Positions 7,604-17,706 are shown, counted from the first letter of the stretch. The stretch is 64,000 nucleotides of DNA from Botrimarina hoheduenensis (GCF_007859815.1 NZ_SJPH01000002.1:47824-111823), one strand, 5' to 3'. Program-made: numbers and translations. The notes: a model not told the origin generated them from the letters alone.

Positions 7604-9304
7604 ATGCGTTATCTGACACTCTCACTCGTCGCGTTGCTGAACGTTTTAACGGCCTGCGCGAACCCGATCACCGGAACGATCCCCACCTCGAGCTGGTCGG
7701 TCGAGATCGAAGACGTGGTCACTATCCCTGACAGCTTGGGGCAGAAGCCTCGGCTGGAGGATTTGGTGTTCGGCGGCGCGCCCGGCTTGGCGTACGTGCT
7801 CGATCAAAGCGGGCCGATTTACACGTTCGATCCGGCGTCGCCCAACCCGACCCCCGCGCTGTTCTTCAATCTCTACTCGGTAGTGAACAACGCCAACCTC
7901 GGCCCGCAGACCGGCTTGCGCGGCATGGCGTTCCATCCCGATTTCAACACGCCGGGTGCAGCTGGCTATCGGACTTTTTATACGTCGCACAGCCGCAACG
8001 CGTTCTCCGCGGCACCAGCCGGTCAGATTGCGCCCAAGTTCTTCAACTCGCCCCCCAACTTGAACCACGACTCTGCCCTCGGCGAATGGCGTGTCGATGC
8101 CGCGGGGGCCGTGATCCCTGGTTCCTACCGCGAGCTGATCCGCGTGGGGCAACCCTTTGACGATCACAACATCGGCCAGATCGGCTTCAACCCGAACGCG
8201 CAGCCGGGCGACGCAGACTACGGCAATCTGTATGTCGCGCTAGGCGATGGCGGTGGCGTGGGCGATCCGAACGGCCTGGCGCAGAACCTTTCCACCTCGG
8301 CCAGCGGCAGCAGCGGCAAAGGTTTCCCGCACGGATCGATCCTGCGTATCAATCCGATCGCCGCGGGGTCCGATCCGTTTCAGATTCCGGCCGATAACCC
8401 CTTTGTCGGTCAGCCGAGCACGATTCAAGAGGTGTGGGCTTACGGCCTGCGGAACCCGCACAAGTTCGTGTGGGACACGGCCGCCGAGCACAAGATGCTC
8501 ATCTCGGACATCGGTCAGGGTAAGGTTGAAGAGATCAACCTGGGCGCGGCCGGAGCCAATTACGGCTGGGACCTGCGCGAGGGAACTTTCACGTTCATCA
8601 GCAACGGTGCCGTCGGCGCGCTGCCAGGCTCGCATCCGACCGACCCCTACACCTACCCGGTCGCGCAGTACGATCACGACCTCGACAACAACGGTTTCAA
8701 CGACCACCTGTTCGCGGTGGTCGGCGGGCCGGTCTATCGGGGCGACGCGATCCCCGAGCTTCGCGGCCGCTATTTCTTCGGCGACTTCTCTGAGGAGAGC
8801 GTCCTCTGGTCGGTGAACATCGACGAGCTGGTCCAGCGCGACGACTTTACCAACCTCGCCAGCCTCGAGGGCGGTCATCTGGCACCGTTTGAGCAGGTGC
8901 GGCTTACGCGCAACGGCACCCCCACAACACTGCTCGATCTGATCCGCTCCGGCAGCGGCAACCCGGGTCTCAATCGCACGGATATCCGGCTGGAGGAGGG
9001 CCCCGATGGCGAGCTCTACGTGCTGAACAAACGCGACGGGGTGATCCGTCGGTTCGCTTCGACCACGGGATTGCTTGCTGGCGATTTCAACCAAGACGGA
9101 CAGGTCGATGCCGCTGACTACACGGTATGGCGCGACCTGTTGGGTGTGCGTTACGAGCAGCGCGACTACGACGTCTGGGCCGCGGCCTACGGCCAATCGC
9201 TGCCCGGCCTGTCCGCCACCGTCCCCGAGCCCTCGGCGGGAGTGATCGGCCTGCTGGGCTGCGCGGTCGCGGCGGGCTTCAGGCGAACAGCGTCTGCTGG
9301 CTGA
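7604..9304 (+). CDS. Secreted glucose/sorbosone-dehydrogenase-like (PQQ-type) beta-propeller with PEP-CTERM
   Basis: This 566-residue protein has a signal peptide (residues 1-19), then a soluble aldose dehydrogenase-like beta-propeller. Family motifs include GLRGMAFHPDFN, DDHNIGQIGFNP, YVALGDGGGVGDPNG, EVWAYGLRNPHKFVWD, DIGQGKVEEIN and GANYGWDLREG. Known relatives oxidise sugars using PQQ, but many secreted homologues are uncharacterised. The C-terminus has the dockerin-like GDFNQDGQVDAADYTVWRD followed by VPEPSAG, a hydrophobic helix and Arg residues (PEP-CTERM). The last 26 bases overlap the convergent ogt gene. Confidence 0.88.
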   Translation: MRYLTLSLVALLNVLTACANPITGTIPTSSWSVEIEDVVTIPDSLGQKPRLEDLVFGGAPGLAYVLDQSGPIYTFDPASPNPTPALFFNLYSVVNNANLGPQTGLRGMAFHPDFNTPGAAGYRTFYTSHSRNAFSAAPAGQIAPKFFNSPPNLNHDSALGEWRVDAAGAVIPGSYRELIRVGQPFDDHNIGQIGFNPNAQPGDADYGNLYVALGDGGGVGDPNGLAQNLSTSASGSSGKGFPHGSILRINPIAAGSDPFQIPADNPFVGQPSTIQEVWAYGLRNPHKFVWDTAAEHKMLISDIGQGKVEEINLGAAGANYGWDLREGTFTFISNGAVGALPGSHPTDPYTYPVAQYDHDLDNNGFNDHLFAVVGGPVYRGDAIPELRGRYFFGDFSEESVLWSVNIDELVQRDDFTNLASLEGGHLAPFEQVRLTRNGTPTTLLDLIRSGSGNPGLNRTDIRLEEGPDGELYVLNKRDGVIRRFASTTGLLAGDFNQDGQVDAADYTVWRDLLGVRYEQRDYDVWAAAYGQSLPGLSATVPEPSAGVIGLLGCAVAAGFRRTASAG

Positions 9305-9824
9305 GCCCGCGCTCGTGCTCCAGCAGCCAGCGTTTGCGTTCTAGCCCGCCGCCGTAGCCACCCAGCGCGCCGCCCGTGTTGATCACCCGGTGGCACGGCA
9401 CGAGGATCGAGATCGGGTTGGCTCCGTTGGCGGCACCCACGGCGCGCACCGCTTGGGGCTGGCCGATCGCCGCGGCGATCGCTGCATAGCTCCGCGTTTG
9501 GCCGATCGGGATCCGGCGCAGCTGCCGCCAAACACGCAGCTGAAACGGCGTGCCGGTCAGTTCGCAACGGGTGGCGAAGGGCGCGGCTACCCCGGAGAAG
9601 TAAGCCGTGAGCTCAGCTTCCAGGTTCTGAATGACGGGGTCGGTGCCGCTGCTGATCGGGGCGTGGAGCCGTTTCGCGAGCCGTGACAACTGTCGGGTGC
9701 GGCGCTGCTCATCGTCGAACTCGAGCATCCGCAGCGCCTCGCCGTCCGAGGCCACATGGACCACGCCGAGCGGCGTGGCGATCGTAGCGGTGACGAGTCG
9801 AGGGGCCGTCAAGACGTCCGTCAT
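9279..9824 (-). CDS. ogt: Methylated-DNA--protein-cysteine methyltransferase (Ogt/MGMT)
   Basis: This 181-residue suicide repair enzyme transfers the alkyl group from O6-alkylguanine to its own Cys. The active-site motif PCHRV has Cys144. Upstream GTPFQLRVWRQLRRIPIGQT forms the DNA-binding helix-turn-helix with the RSYAAIA segment. Downstream GGYGGGLERKRWLLEHE is the usual end. The ATG overlaps the stop of the DUF1080 gene by four bases (ATGA at 9821-9824 on the minus strand), suggesting translational coupling. The 3' end overlaps the convergent propeller gene by 26 bases. Confidence 0.94.
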   Translation of the reverse strand: MTDVLTAPRLVTATIATPLGVVHVASDGEALRMLEFDDEQRRTRQLSRLAKRLHAPISSGTDPVIQNLEAELTAYFSGVAAPFATRCELTGTPFQLRVWRQLRRIPIGQTRSYAAIAAAIGQPQAVRAVGAANGANPISILVPCHRVINTGGALGGYGGGLERKRWLLEHERGLSQQTLFA

Positions 9825-10543
9825 TCGGCAGTTGCCAGTTCTTTCAGTCGCAGGTTGCGCCAGCGGACCTGCTTGCCAACCTGTTCGGGCGTTCCGACCG
9901 CATGCACCTGGAGGGCGATGAAGCCGGTGGCGGTCAGATCATCCTGCAGGTCGGCCACCGCAACGCCGTTGATGAATGTCTTGATCGAGTCGCCGCGGGC
10001 TTCGATGCGGTAGCGGTTCCAGCCGGCCGGGTCGAAGGCGGCCCGCGCTGCGGCGTATGCGGACCCCTCGGGCTTCAAGAGCCATCCGCGCCGCGACTCG
10101 TCGTAGATCCCGCCCGAGAACGCGCGGGGCGTGGGGTCGATCTCGGCTTGGTAACCATGGACCACGCCCGCCGCGCAGTGCTTGGTGTAGGTACCGCCAC
10201 TGCCGTCGACCAGCGTCATCGTGCAGGCCTTGTCGTAGCAGTTGCTACGGAACTGCACGCCAGAGTTGAGAACCGGATCGACCTGCACCTCAAACTCAAG
10301 CACAAAATCCGTGTAGTCGCGCTCGGTGCACAGAAACGAGTTGGGGGTGCCTTTGACGCTAGTGCCGACGATCTGCGGTCCGCCCTCGGCCTTGGCGTCG
10401 ATCGTGTAGATCGCCTTGCCTCCGCGTTGGGTCCAGCCGGCGAGCGAGACGCCGTCGAACAAGTCGGCGAAGCCGTCGTCAGCTCCTCGCACAGGAGCCG
10501 CGAAAACCGCCAGAATTAAAATTGCAGCAAAGGGGCGTAGCAT
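9821..10543 (-). CDS. DUF1080 (3-keto-glycoside hydrolase-like) secreted protein
   Basis: This is 240 residues from the ATG at 10543; MLRPFAAILILAVFAAPVRG is a clear signal peptide. The mature part is one DUF1080 domain: DLFDGVSLAGWTQRGG, then VLEFEVQVDPVLNSGVQFRS, HGYQAEIDPTPRAFSGGIYDE and WNRYRIEARGDSIKTFINGV. The jelly-roll fold is related to family 16 glycoside hydrolases. Characterised relatives act on 3-keto-disaccharides, while many planctomycete copies are uncharacterised. It is four-base coupled to ogt downstream, an unexpected partner that probably reflects compact packing. Confidence 0.88.
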   Translation of the reverse strand: MLRPFAAILILAVFAAPVRGADDGFADLFDGVSLAGWTQRGGKAIYTIDAKAEGGPQIVGTSVKGTPNSFLCTERDYTDFVLEFEVQVDPVLNSGVQFRSNCYDKACTMTLVDGSGGTYTKHCAAGVVHGYQAEIDPTPRAFSGGIYDESRRGWLLKPEGSAYAAARAAFDPAGWNRYRIEARGDSIKTFINGVAVADLQDDLTATGFIALQVHAVGTPEQVGKQVRWRNLRLKELATAE

Positions 10544-10707
10544 CGGGGGGGTGTTTCCGGTTGGCGGACAAGATGCGCGGCGGCGGGGCACCCCGCTCCA
10601 CAACGCAGCTCATTCTACGCCAAACGGCGGGCCAATGCGCACCGGGCACCCCGCGATCGCACCGGGTCGCCTCCGGTGCCGTTATCCCCTGCTGCTGAAT
10701 AGCTTTT

Positions 10708-11655
10708 TCAGAGCTTCAGGATCAGCAGCGCCGAGTAGTTCAGGTTGTGGGGCGAAACGCCCTCCGGATCGCTGTCGTAGCGGTCGGTTGCCGAGAACTT
10801 GAGGCTCATGTTCGACGGCTGGTTGAGCTCGATCTCCAGCCCCACGTCGGACAGCACGCGGTACGCGTTGAAGTCTTCCCACTCCGGGAAGTAATCCATT
10901 TTGGCGTAAAATTTCTTGCCTTCGGTCAGCTTCAACTCGTAGTTGATACCAAAGTTGGCTTCTGCCACCCACTCGTCGCGCGAGCCGCCGAACTCACGCG
11001 AGGCACCCGTACCTAAGCTGGTGGTGAGCTGGTTGCGTTCGGTCTTCAACCACCGATAACCCACACCGCTGTTCACGTTGAAGTTGATGTCGAACGCCTG
11101 AAACTCGTCGTAGAAGGTCTGCGACATCAGGAAGATCGTCCACGGCGAGTCGCCGAACAGCCAGTCGTAGCGGACGTCCAGCAGCGCGTTGCTCTGGATC
11201 TCAATGCCCTCGCTGTTGGTCTTGTTGTAGTACAGGGTCGAGTTGAACTTGTAGTCGTCCCCCGCGCGTTTGATAAAGCCGCCCGTGCGGAAGCTGACCG
11301 ATTCGCTCGTGCCGCTCGCCCCGTTGAGGCCCAGCTCAAAGCCTGAGTCCCACGGTGTTGGCCCAAACCAGTAGCTCGGTTGGTACCAGTTGAGCACCAC
11401 TTCCGGCTCGGCCGGATCAACGCCCGTGAGCGCATCGCTTGAGGCCGAGGTTGTCCCCTCGACGACCGAAACGGTGGCGTCTGAGCTGCCTGCCGATAGG
11501 CTCGGTCCATCGGGCAGCGGTGCCAGTAGCTGCTCATAGGTGAGCATGCCGTTGGCATCGGGGTATGGCAGGGGTTGCGCTCCGGCTTGCGGAGCCAGCA
11601 GTGCCAGCAGCGATATCACGCCGAACCAGCGGCGCGCAGCAGTCGTGCGATTCAT
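10708..11655 (-). CDS. DUF481-like outer-membrane protein
   Basis: This is 315 residues from the ATG at 11655 with signal peptide (FGVISLLALLAPQAGAQ). The C-terminal two thirds alternate aromatic and polar residues as in an outer-membrane beta-barrel (DYKFNSTLYYNKTNSEG, YDWLFGDSPW, GVGYRWLKTERNQL, NYELKLTEGKKFYAKMDYFP) and end with a hydrophobic strand LNYSALLILKL. This pattern matches DUF481/YdiY-type proteins. Residues about 25-95 are a Ser/Thr/Pro-rich linker. It lies 92 bases downstream of rseP on the same strand. Confidence 0.75.
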   Translation of the reverse strand: MNRTTAARRWFGVISLLALLAPQAGAQPLPYPDANGMLTYEQLLAPLPDGPSLSAGSSDATVSVVEGTTSASSDALTGVDPAEPEVVLNWYQPSYWFGPTPWDSGFELGLNGASGTSESVSFRTGGFIKRAGDDYKFNSTLYYNKTNSEGIEIQSNALLDVRYDWLFGDSPWTIFLMSQTFYDEFQAFDINFNVNSGVGYRWLKTERNQLTTSLGTGASREFGGSRDEWVAEANFGINYELKLTEGKKFYAKMDYFPEWEDFNAYRVLSDVGLEIELNQPSNMSLKFSATDRYDSDPEGVSPHNLNYSALLILKL

Positions 11656-11747
11656 GCGGGCCAAATAACGCAAACCTCGCGCACGACGCAAGCCGGAGAT
11701 GCGCAACTTAAGCGCTGTTTGCCAAGGGATCGGCGCTCATCGCAGCT

Positions 11748-13868
11748 TTACAGGGCGATTCCCAGCAGCCGTGAGATATCGAGCGTAAAGACCATGGCCA
11801 TCAGCCCCAGCAAGAACACCAGCCCCGCCACGTGCAGCGCGACCATAATGCGCTCGTTGGCGGGCTTGCCGGTGAGGCCTTCGTAAGCCAGGAACAGCAT
11901 GTGACCGCCGTCGAGAACCGGGATTGGCAGAAAGTTGATCACGGCGAGGTTCGCGCTGAACATGGTGAGCGTCATTAGCAGCGGGCCCCAGCCCTCGAAC
12001 GCGCTCTGACCGGTCACTTTCGCGATCATCACGGGTCCGCCCAACGCTTTAACGGAGACCTGGCTGCCGAGCTTCTGCAGCAAGCGGAAGATGCCCGACA
12101 GCTGCGAGAGCGTTTCGTTGTAGGCCAGCTTCGAGCGTTCAGCCCACGAGTCGGTCCGGCGGGTCTCGCTCAGTTGTTCCAGCTCGATGCCGCGGGGAGA
12201 CCAGTAAGCGTCTTCCACGGACTCGGGTTTGAGCGACACCGTGCGGGTGGCGTCTCCCTCGCCGGTGGCCATCTGCAGCTCGACGCGGAAGTCGGGACCC
12301 TGGTCTTGCAGGGCCCAGAGCACCTCGGGCCACGCCTGCTTGCCGCCGCTCAGCTCGATCGAAATCCGCTGGGGAGCCTGCGTTTTTTTCGCTTCCGATT
12401 TGCCGAACCCCACGAGTGTCGCTTTGAGCAGCTCGGCACCGGGGGCAATGCCTTCGCGTGCGGCCGGGCTGCCCGGCACTACGGCCGCGATCGTGGGGCT
12501 TAGTGAGCAGGCCACGCCGAGCGCTTCGATGCTGGCGGGCGTCTCGCCGCCCGGTGCCCCTTCCCAGGTTACGGGTCGCGGAATCACGCTCAGCGTCACG
12601 GGAGCGGTCTCTCCGTCGCGCTGGAGGGTGACGGCCACGCTCTGTTGCGCCGCCGCCGCGGGGGCGAGCCGATCGTCGAGTGTGAGCGGGTCCAGGGCCG
12701 CCTCGGTATCCGAATCGGACAAGGCACCCTCTTCCTCTTCGAAGCCGGCGAGCCTAACGCCATCGATCGCGACGATCTGATCGCCCACCTTGAAGCCGGC
12801 CGCCGCCGCGGGCGAGTCCGCTTGCACGGCGCTCACGGGACCGAGCGTCAGCACAACTCCCAGCCCTTCCATGGGGTTCGGTGGGAGCGAAACGGAGACA
12901 GACTCTGTCGTGTCGCCCTTGACGCGTTGGAGCGTGTAGGTGAGTGGCTCCGATTTGTTGAGACGCGACAAACGGGCGATATCCGCGTAAGAAGCAACCG
13001 GCTCTGCGTTGATGGCGGTGATCAGGTCGCCGGCTTGAAAGTCGGTTCCTTCGGCTGGCGTGAACGGTCGTGTCGTTGAATCGCCACGCTGGGCCACTTC
13101 GGCCGTCACCGACGAGGCCACCTGGATCATCGGTGCCAAACCAACGATGTTCGGCTTCACGACGAAGTCTTCGACCGCCCCGTCGGCGCGTTTCACGCGC
13201 ATCGGCAGGCCGGCCTCGAGGTCGGCAAGGATCACGGCTTGCTGCAGCTGGCGGTAGGTGGGGTTGGGCTGACCAGCGAGATCGATGATCCGATCGCCGG
13301 TGCGCAAGCCCGCCTCCCAGGCGGCTCCGCCCGGGGTGGCAGATCCCACCACCGCCGGCGTCTCGGGAACGCCCACGCCGTACGCGATCCAAGCGAACAG
13401 GAACGCGAAGATCACGTTCATGATCACTCCCGCCGAGATGATCGCCATCCGCTGCGGGACGCTCTTAGCGAGATAGCTGCGCCGATCAACCCACAGCTTT
13501 TCGCCTCCCGGGCCGGTGATCTGCTTGGCGTGGGGCGAGCCCTCGAGCTGCTTGGACTGTTCGATCTGATCGGCCAGGTTCGCCACGTTGTCGTCCTGCC
13601 CGAACATCTTCACGTAGCCGCCCAGCGGCAGGGCACCGATGCCGTACTCGGTTTCGCCGATCTTGCGGCTGATCTTGTAGCCGCCGACGTCGAAGCCAAT
13701 GAAGAACTTGTCACAGCGCACACCGCAGAGCTTTGCCACGGCAAAGTGGCCTAGCTCGTGGACGAAGATCACAAAGCCCAGCGCGAGCGCTGTGATACCG
13801 ATGACCATCGCCGTATTGAGCAGGTCGGCCAGCGCGGCGAGCGGTAACAGCGAGAGAACGAGATCCAT
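11748..13868 (-). CDS. rseP: Site-2 intramembrane zinc metalloprotease RseP with extra PDZ domains
   Basis: This is 706 residues from the ATG at 13868 (MDLVLSLLPL). Catalytic HELGH is at residues 37-41 in the first membrane helix. The second zinc-ligand motif NFLPIPVLDGGH lies near the C-terminus, followed by two hydrophobic segments. Between them are about four PDZ-like units, each with a G-x-x-x-GD-x-I core: AWEAGLRTGDRIIDLAG, TDFQAGDLITAINAE, AAGFKVGDQIVAIDG and REGIAPGAELLKA. E. coli RseP is about 450 residues with two PDZ domains, so this form is expanded. RseP cleaves anti-sigma factors and signal-peptide remnants. It lies downstream of dxr, a common pairing. Confidence 0.93.
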   Translation of the reverse strand: MDLVLSLLPLAALADLLNTAMVIGITALALGFVIFVHELGHFAVAKLCGVRCDKFFIGFDVGGYKISRKIGETEYGIGALPLGGYVKMFGQDDNVANLADQIEQSKQLEGSPHAKQITGPGGEKLWVDRRSYLAKSVPQRMAIISAGVIMNVIFAFLFAWIAYGVGVPETPAVVGSATPGGAAWEAGLRTGDRIIDLAGQPNPTYRQLQQAVILADLEAGLPMRVKRADGAVEDFVVKPNIVGLAPMIQVASSVTAEVAQRGDSTTRPFTPAEGTDFQAGDLITAINAEPVASYADIARLSRLNKSEPLTYTLQRVKGDTTESVSVSLPPNPMEGLGVVLTLGPVSAVQADSPAAAAGFKVGDQIVAIDGVRLAGFEEEEGALSDSDTEAALDPLTLDDRLAPAAAAQQSVAVTLQRDGETAPVTLSVIPRPVTWEGAPGGETPASIEALGVACSLSPTIAAVVPGSPAAREGIAPGAELLKATLVGFGKSEAKKTQAPQRISIELSGGKQAWPEVLWALQDQGPDFRVELQMATGEGDATRTVSLKPESVEDAYWSPRGIELEQLSETRRTDSWAERSKLAYNETLSQLSGIFRLLQKLGSQVSVKALGGPVMIAKVTGQSAFEGWGPLLMTLTMFSANLAVINFLPIPVLDGGHMLFLAYEGLTGKPANERIMVALHVAGLVFLLGLMAMVFTLDISRLLGIAL

Positions 13869-13952
13869 AAAAACCGGTCGTTGCGAGGGGCAGCGTGTGA
13901 GAGCAAGGGGTTGGCAGTCGGGCACGGAGCCCGCCGATGAGCCGGACGTCCG

Positions 13953-15164
13953 CTAGGCGCACACCCAGGTGTGGATCTCTTCACGTGCCCATCGGTCAAG
14001 CTCCACTAGTTGATCGAGGGTCGGATTCGCATCGTGATCGTGCGCTTCGAGGATGCTCCGGCAGGCGGGCACGATCTCAGTGAAGTGCAACTCCCCTTCC
14101 AGGAAGGATTGCACCGCGGCTTCGTTCGCCGCGTTCAGCACCGCGCCGCTAGTGCCCCCCGCACCAGCGCACTGGAAACCCAGTTCGAGAGCCGGAAAAC
14201 GATCGAAGTCGGCGGGCTCGAAGTCCAGGTGATGGCGTCGGGTCCAGTCGAGTTTCTCGGCCGGTCCGGGCAGCCGTTGCGGATAGTCCAGGGCGTACTG
14301 AATGGGCAACCGCATGTCGGGGGGGCCGAGCTGCGCAACGATCGAGCCATCGACGTATTCCACCATCGAGTGGATCGTCGATTGAGGATGAATCACCACG
14401 CCGATCTTCTCCACGGGCAGATCGAACAGCCACCGCGCCTCGATCACCTCGAGCGCCTTATTCATCATGGTGGCGGAGTCGATCGTGATCTTGGGACCCA
14501 TGTCCCAGGTGGGGTGCGCTAGCGCTTCGTCGATCGTCACCTGGGCCAGTTGCTCGCGCGACCAGGTGCGGAACGGCCCGCCGCTGGCGGTGAGCACGAT
14601 GCGTTCCACCTCGGAACCCTTGCCGCAACCCAGCGACTGAAAAATCGCGCTGTGCTCGCTATCGACAGGGATCAGCTCGGCGACTTTGCCATTGGCCAGG
14701 GCCGCGTTTTTGCAGCTCGTTGGTTGGTCAAGCATACGCCGCACCAGCGGGCCAGCCATCACCAGTGTTTCTTTGTTCGCCAGCGCAACACGCTTCTTGG
14801 CCCGCAACGCGGCGAGCGTGCTGTGCAGGCCCGCGCTGCCGACAATGGCTGCTAGCACCGTGTCGACTTCCGCATCGGCCGCGACCCGCTCGAGCGCCTC
14901 GGGGCCGACGAGCAGCTCGGTGTTCTTCGGCAGGCCGCTCCAGGCATGCTCGGCAGCGGCCTGCGGGTCGGTGGCGATCACAAACCGTGGTGCCAGCTCC
15001 TGCGCCTGCTCTTCCAAACGATCCAGCCGATGGTGGGCTGAAATCGCTACCGCACGCAATCGGCCGCGGCTCGCACGGATCACCTCCAGGGCGTTGCGGC
15101 CGATGCTGCCGGTCGAGCCAAACACGGCGACGCCGCGCGGTGAGTCGCTGAGAGAAGCAGCCAT
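13953..15164 (-). CDS. dxr: 1-deoxy-D-xylulose-5-phosphate reductoisomerase
   Basis: This MEP-pathway enzyme converts DXP to 2-C-methylerythritol 4-phosphate using NADPH. It is 403 residues from the ATG at 15164, preferred over the TTG four codons upstream. Motifs seen: GVAVFGSTGSIGRNALEV (NADPH site), VALANKETLVMAG, PVDSEHSAIFQ, LTASGGPFR, and MNKALEVIEARWLFD (metal and substrate loop). The 84-base gap to rseP downstream suggests one transcript. Confidence 0.96.
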   Translation of the reverse strand: MAASLSDSPRGVAVFGSTGSIGRNALEVIRASRGRLRAVAISAHHRLDRLEEQAQELAPRFVIATDPQAAAEHAWSGLPKNTELLVGPEALERVAADAEVDTVLAAIVGSAGLHSTLAALRAKKRVALANKETLVMAGPLVRRMLDQPTSCKNAALANGKVAELIPVDSEHSAIFQSLGCGKGSEVERIVLTASGGPFRTWSREQLAQVTIDEALAHPTWDMGPKITIDSATMMNKALEVIEARWLFDLPVEKIGVVIHPQSTIHSMVEYVDGSIVAQLGPPDMRLPIQYALDYPQRLPGPAEKLDWTRRHHLDFEPADFDRFPALELGFQCAGAGGTSGAVLNAANEAAVQSFLEGELHFTEIVPACRSILEAHDHDANPTLDQLVELDRWAREEIHTWVCA

Positions 15165-15651
15165 GGCCGGTGCCAACGAGGAAGGGATGCGGAGAAAGAA
15201 CGAGCGGACGGGCCGACCGAGCGGAAAAAGCTGAGCGACGCAGCGGGGCCGATTCCTGGGCGACTGCCAGCAGACGGTCGTTCGCGACCCCTCACCAAGA
15301 GCCTCGAAGCGAACCGATTGGGAGGCTTACGCGGATGCGGAGAGTCAGAGCATGCCAGCAGCTGCCAGGCACCCCCCAGCGACCGCTACTCGTGCGCTAA
15401 TCTCTTGCTAGGCTTAACTTTGCAGCGTGTAAGCAGGCGATTCTAAGGCTGCTCGCAGTCTCCGGCAAGGCGAACCGCGTTCGCCCCTACCGAACCGAAC
15501 CGGCCGCGCTTGCGTTGAGCCAGCAGAGACCCGGGGGGTGAGGGCCTTGGTGATGGCTGCGGTAAGCTTTCGGAACCCCCCGCCACAGCGACGCTCCGGT
15601 TGACACGCTCCGGGTTACGTCACGACCACCGAACCTCGATCCATCGAACCT
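15165..15651. other. Gene-free region between dxr and ftsH
   Basis: This 487-base divergent intergenic region has no frame with a family match. It must hold the promoters for dxr (minus) and ftsH (plus), but I see no convincing -35/-10 pair: TTGACA occurs at about 15600, without a good -10 partner. An inverted pair CGGGGGGT...ACCCCCCG frames a 30-base loop around 15533-15590. It could form a hairpin upstream of ftsH. Confidence 0.5.
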
Positions 15652-17706
15652 ATGAGCCAGCCCACGCCCGAGTCGCCCCAGAACGACGCCAAGAAGTCCG
15701 CTCCCCAAGGCGGCAACTTTATTTGGTATCTGCTGGCGGTCGGGGTCAGTTTGATGCTCTTGGTGACGCTGCTGGGCGGTCCCGGAGCCGTCGAGATCCC
15801 CTGGTCGACCTTCGAAAAGCTGGTCGCGGAGAAGTCGGGCGTGACGACCATGATCGACCGAACGGTCGATCCGCCGCGCGAGGTGAAGCTCTCGAATCTG
15901 CAAGCGGTTGTCGTTGACGATCGACAGGTTACCGGCAAAGTCGATCGGCTGATCCTTGGCGGGGCCGACGGTACCGCCGCCGAGCCGTCCGCCGACGGCA
16001 AACCGGTGGTTGCCAAGCCCGAGACGGTTCGCTTCCGCGTCAACTGGAACCCGAACAACGACCGTGTCGGCCCGATGCTCCGCGATGCCGAGATCCCCTA
16101 CGACAACGCCTCGATGCCCAGCCCGCTGCTGAACTGGGCTCCGACGCTCTTGATGACGGCCCTCTTCGTGGGCCTGATGATCTTCATGCTCCGCCGACTG
16201 GGCGGTGCTGGTTCGCCGATGGCGTTCGGACGCAGCCGCGGCAAGCTCGTCGCCCAAGAAGACCTGGATGTGACGTTCGACGACGTTGCCGGGATCGAAG
16301 AGGCGGTCGAGGAGCTGCGCGAGGTTGTCGACTTTCTCAAGAACCCCGAACGCTATCAGCGTTTGGGGGGGCGGATCCCCAAGGGGGTGCTGCTGGTCGG
16401 TCCTCCCGGCACCGGCAAAACCCTGCTCAGCAAGGCGGTGGCCGGCGAGGCGGGCGTGCCGTTCTTCTCGCTCAGCGGTTCGGACTTTGTCGAGATGTTT
16501 GTCGGTGTTGGTGCCGCGCGCGTGCGCGACATGTTCCAGCAGGCTGAGCAGCGTGCGCCGTGTATCGTCTTCATCGATGAACTCGACGCTCTGGGCAAAA
16601 CACGCGGCAACGGTGCCATGGGCAGCCACGACGAACGTGAGCAGACGCTCAACGCCCTGCTCGTCGAGATGGACGGCTTCGGCAGCAACAGCGGCATCAT
16701 CGTCATGGCCGCGACGAATCGGCCCGAGACGCTCGACCCCGCCTTGCTCCGTCCCGGACGGTTCGATCGCAATGTGCTGGTTGATCGCCCCGACGTGTCG
16801 GGCCGCGAGGAGATCCTCGAAGTCCACCTGCAGAAGATCAAAGTCGATAGCGATGTCGATGTAAAAGCCCTCGCCGCCATTACCAGCGGATTCGTCGGTG
16901 CCGACCTGGCGAACATGGTCAACGAGGCGGCGCTGCTCGCCGCCCGCAACGGCAAGGACCTCGTTGGCAAGGTGGAGTTCTACGAGGCCGTCGAGCGTGC
17001 CAGCATCGGCTTGGAGAAGAAAAGCCGCATCATGTTGGACGAAGAAAAGCAGCGCCTCGCCGTCCACGAAGCGGGTCACGCCCTGGTTGCCTACTCGCTG
17101 CCCAACACCGATCCGGTCCACAAGGTCTCGATCATCCCCCGCGGTCTGAGCGCGCTGGGCTACATGCAGCAGCGGCCCGAGCACGATCGTTACATGATGA
17201 CCCGCAGCCAGATGGAGAGCCGCATCCAAGTGATGCTCGGCGGCACGCTCGCCGAGGAATTGGTGCTCGACGACATCGGCACTGGCGCAAGCAACGACCT
17301 GGAGCGCGCCACCGAAGCGGCCCGCAGCATGGTCATGGACTACGGCATGAGCCGTCTGGGCCGTATCAACTACCGCGAGCGTTCCAACGGCTTCTTAGGC
17401 AGCGAGGGCGGCGGTGCCTCGAACCATAGCGAGCAGACCGCCCGCGAGATTGACGAAGAAGTCAAACGGATCCTCAGCGTGAATCTCGAAGCCGCGCGGC
17501 ACATCCTCGCCAGCCGCCGCCCGGCGCTCGACGCGGTCACCGCCGCGCTGCTGGAAAAGGAAGTCATCGACTCGGAGCAGCTGGAAGAGCTGATCCAGCA
17601 GGCAAGCCCCGAACCCAAGATCGTGCCGGGCACCGATGCCGAGCGAAAGGCCCCCGCCACCCCCGCTGCGGCAAAGCCGGCAGACGGCGAAGCCGCCGAG
17701 GGGTGA
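15652..17706 (+). CDS. ftsH: ATP-dependent zinc metalloprotease FtsH
   Basis: This 684-residue membrane-anchored AAA+ protease has a TM segment (about residues 24-41) and a second near 158-180 after a periplasmic domain. Walker A is GPPGTGKT (250-257), Walker B is [11 protein letters not shown], the second region of homology is [22 protein letters not shown], and the zinc site is HEAGH (472-476). The C-terminus is an Ala/Pro-rich tail. The periplasmic part carries a Gly/Ala-rich insertion ([16 protein letters not shown]). It degrades misfolded membrane proteins and some regulators. The stop overlaps a GTG start of a small membrane ORF. Confidence 0.97.
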   Translation: MSQPTPESPQNDAKKSAPQGGNFIWYLLAVGVSLMLLVTLLGGPGAVEIPWSTFEKLVAEKSGVTTMIDRTVDPPREVKLSNLQAVVVDDRQVTGKVDRLILGGADGTAAEPSADGKPVVAKPETVRFRVNWNPNNDRVGPMLRDAEIPYDNASMPSPLLNWAPTLLMTALFVGLMIFMLRRLGGAGSPMAFGRSRGKLVAQEDLDVTFDDVAGIEEAVEELREVVDFLKNPERYQRLGGRIPKGVLLVGPPGTGKTLLSKAVAGEAGVPFFSLSGSDFVEMFVGVGAARVRDMFQQAEQRAPCIVFIDELDALGKTRGNGAMGSHDEREQTLNALLVEMDGFGSNSGIIVMAATNRPETLDPALLRPGRFDRNVLVDRPDVSGREEILEVHLQKIKVDSDVDVKALAAITSGFVGADLANMVNEAALLAARNGKDLVGKVEFYEAVERASIGLEKKSRIMLDEEKQRLAVHEAGHALVAYSLPNTDPVHKVSIIPRGLSALGYMQQRPEHDRYMMTRSQMESRIQVMLGGTLAEELVLDDIGTGASNDLERATEAARSMVMDYGMSRLGRINYRERSNGFLGSEGGGASNHSEQTAREIDEEVKRILSVNLEAARHILASRRPALDAVTAALLEKEVIDSEQLEELIQQASPEPKIVPGTDAERKAPATPAAAKPADGEAAEG

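Noticed and set aside
10659..10679. GCACCGG/CCGGTGC hairpin as terminator
   Set aside because: A 7-bp stem lies downstream of the DUF481-like gene, but no T-run follows on either strand.
15487..17229. 580-codon open frame antisense to ftsH
   Set aside because: It mirrors the ftsH gene; GC-rich codons create long antisense frames, and its translation has no family motif.
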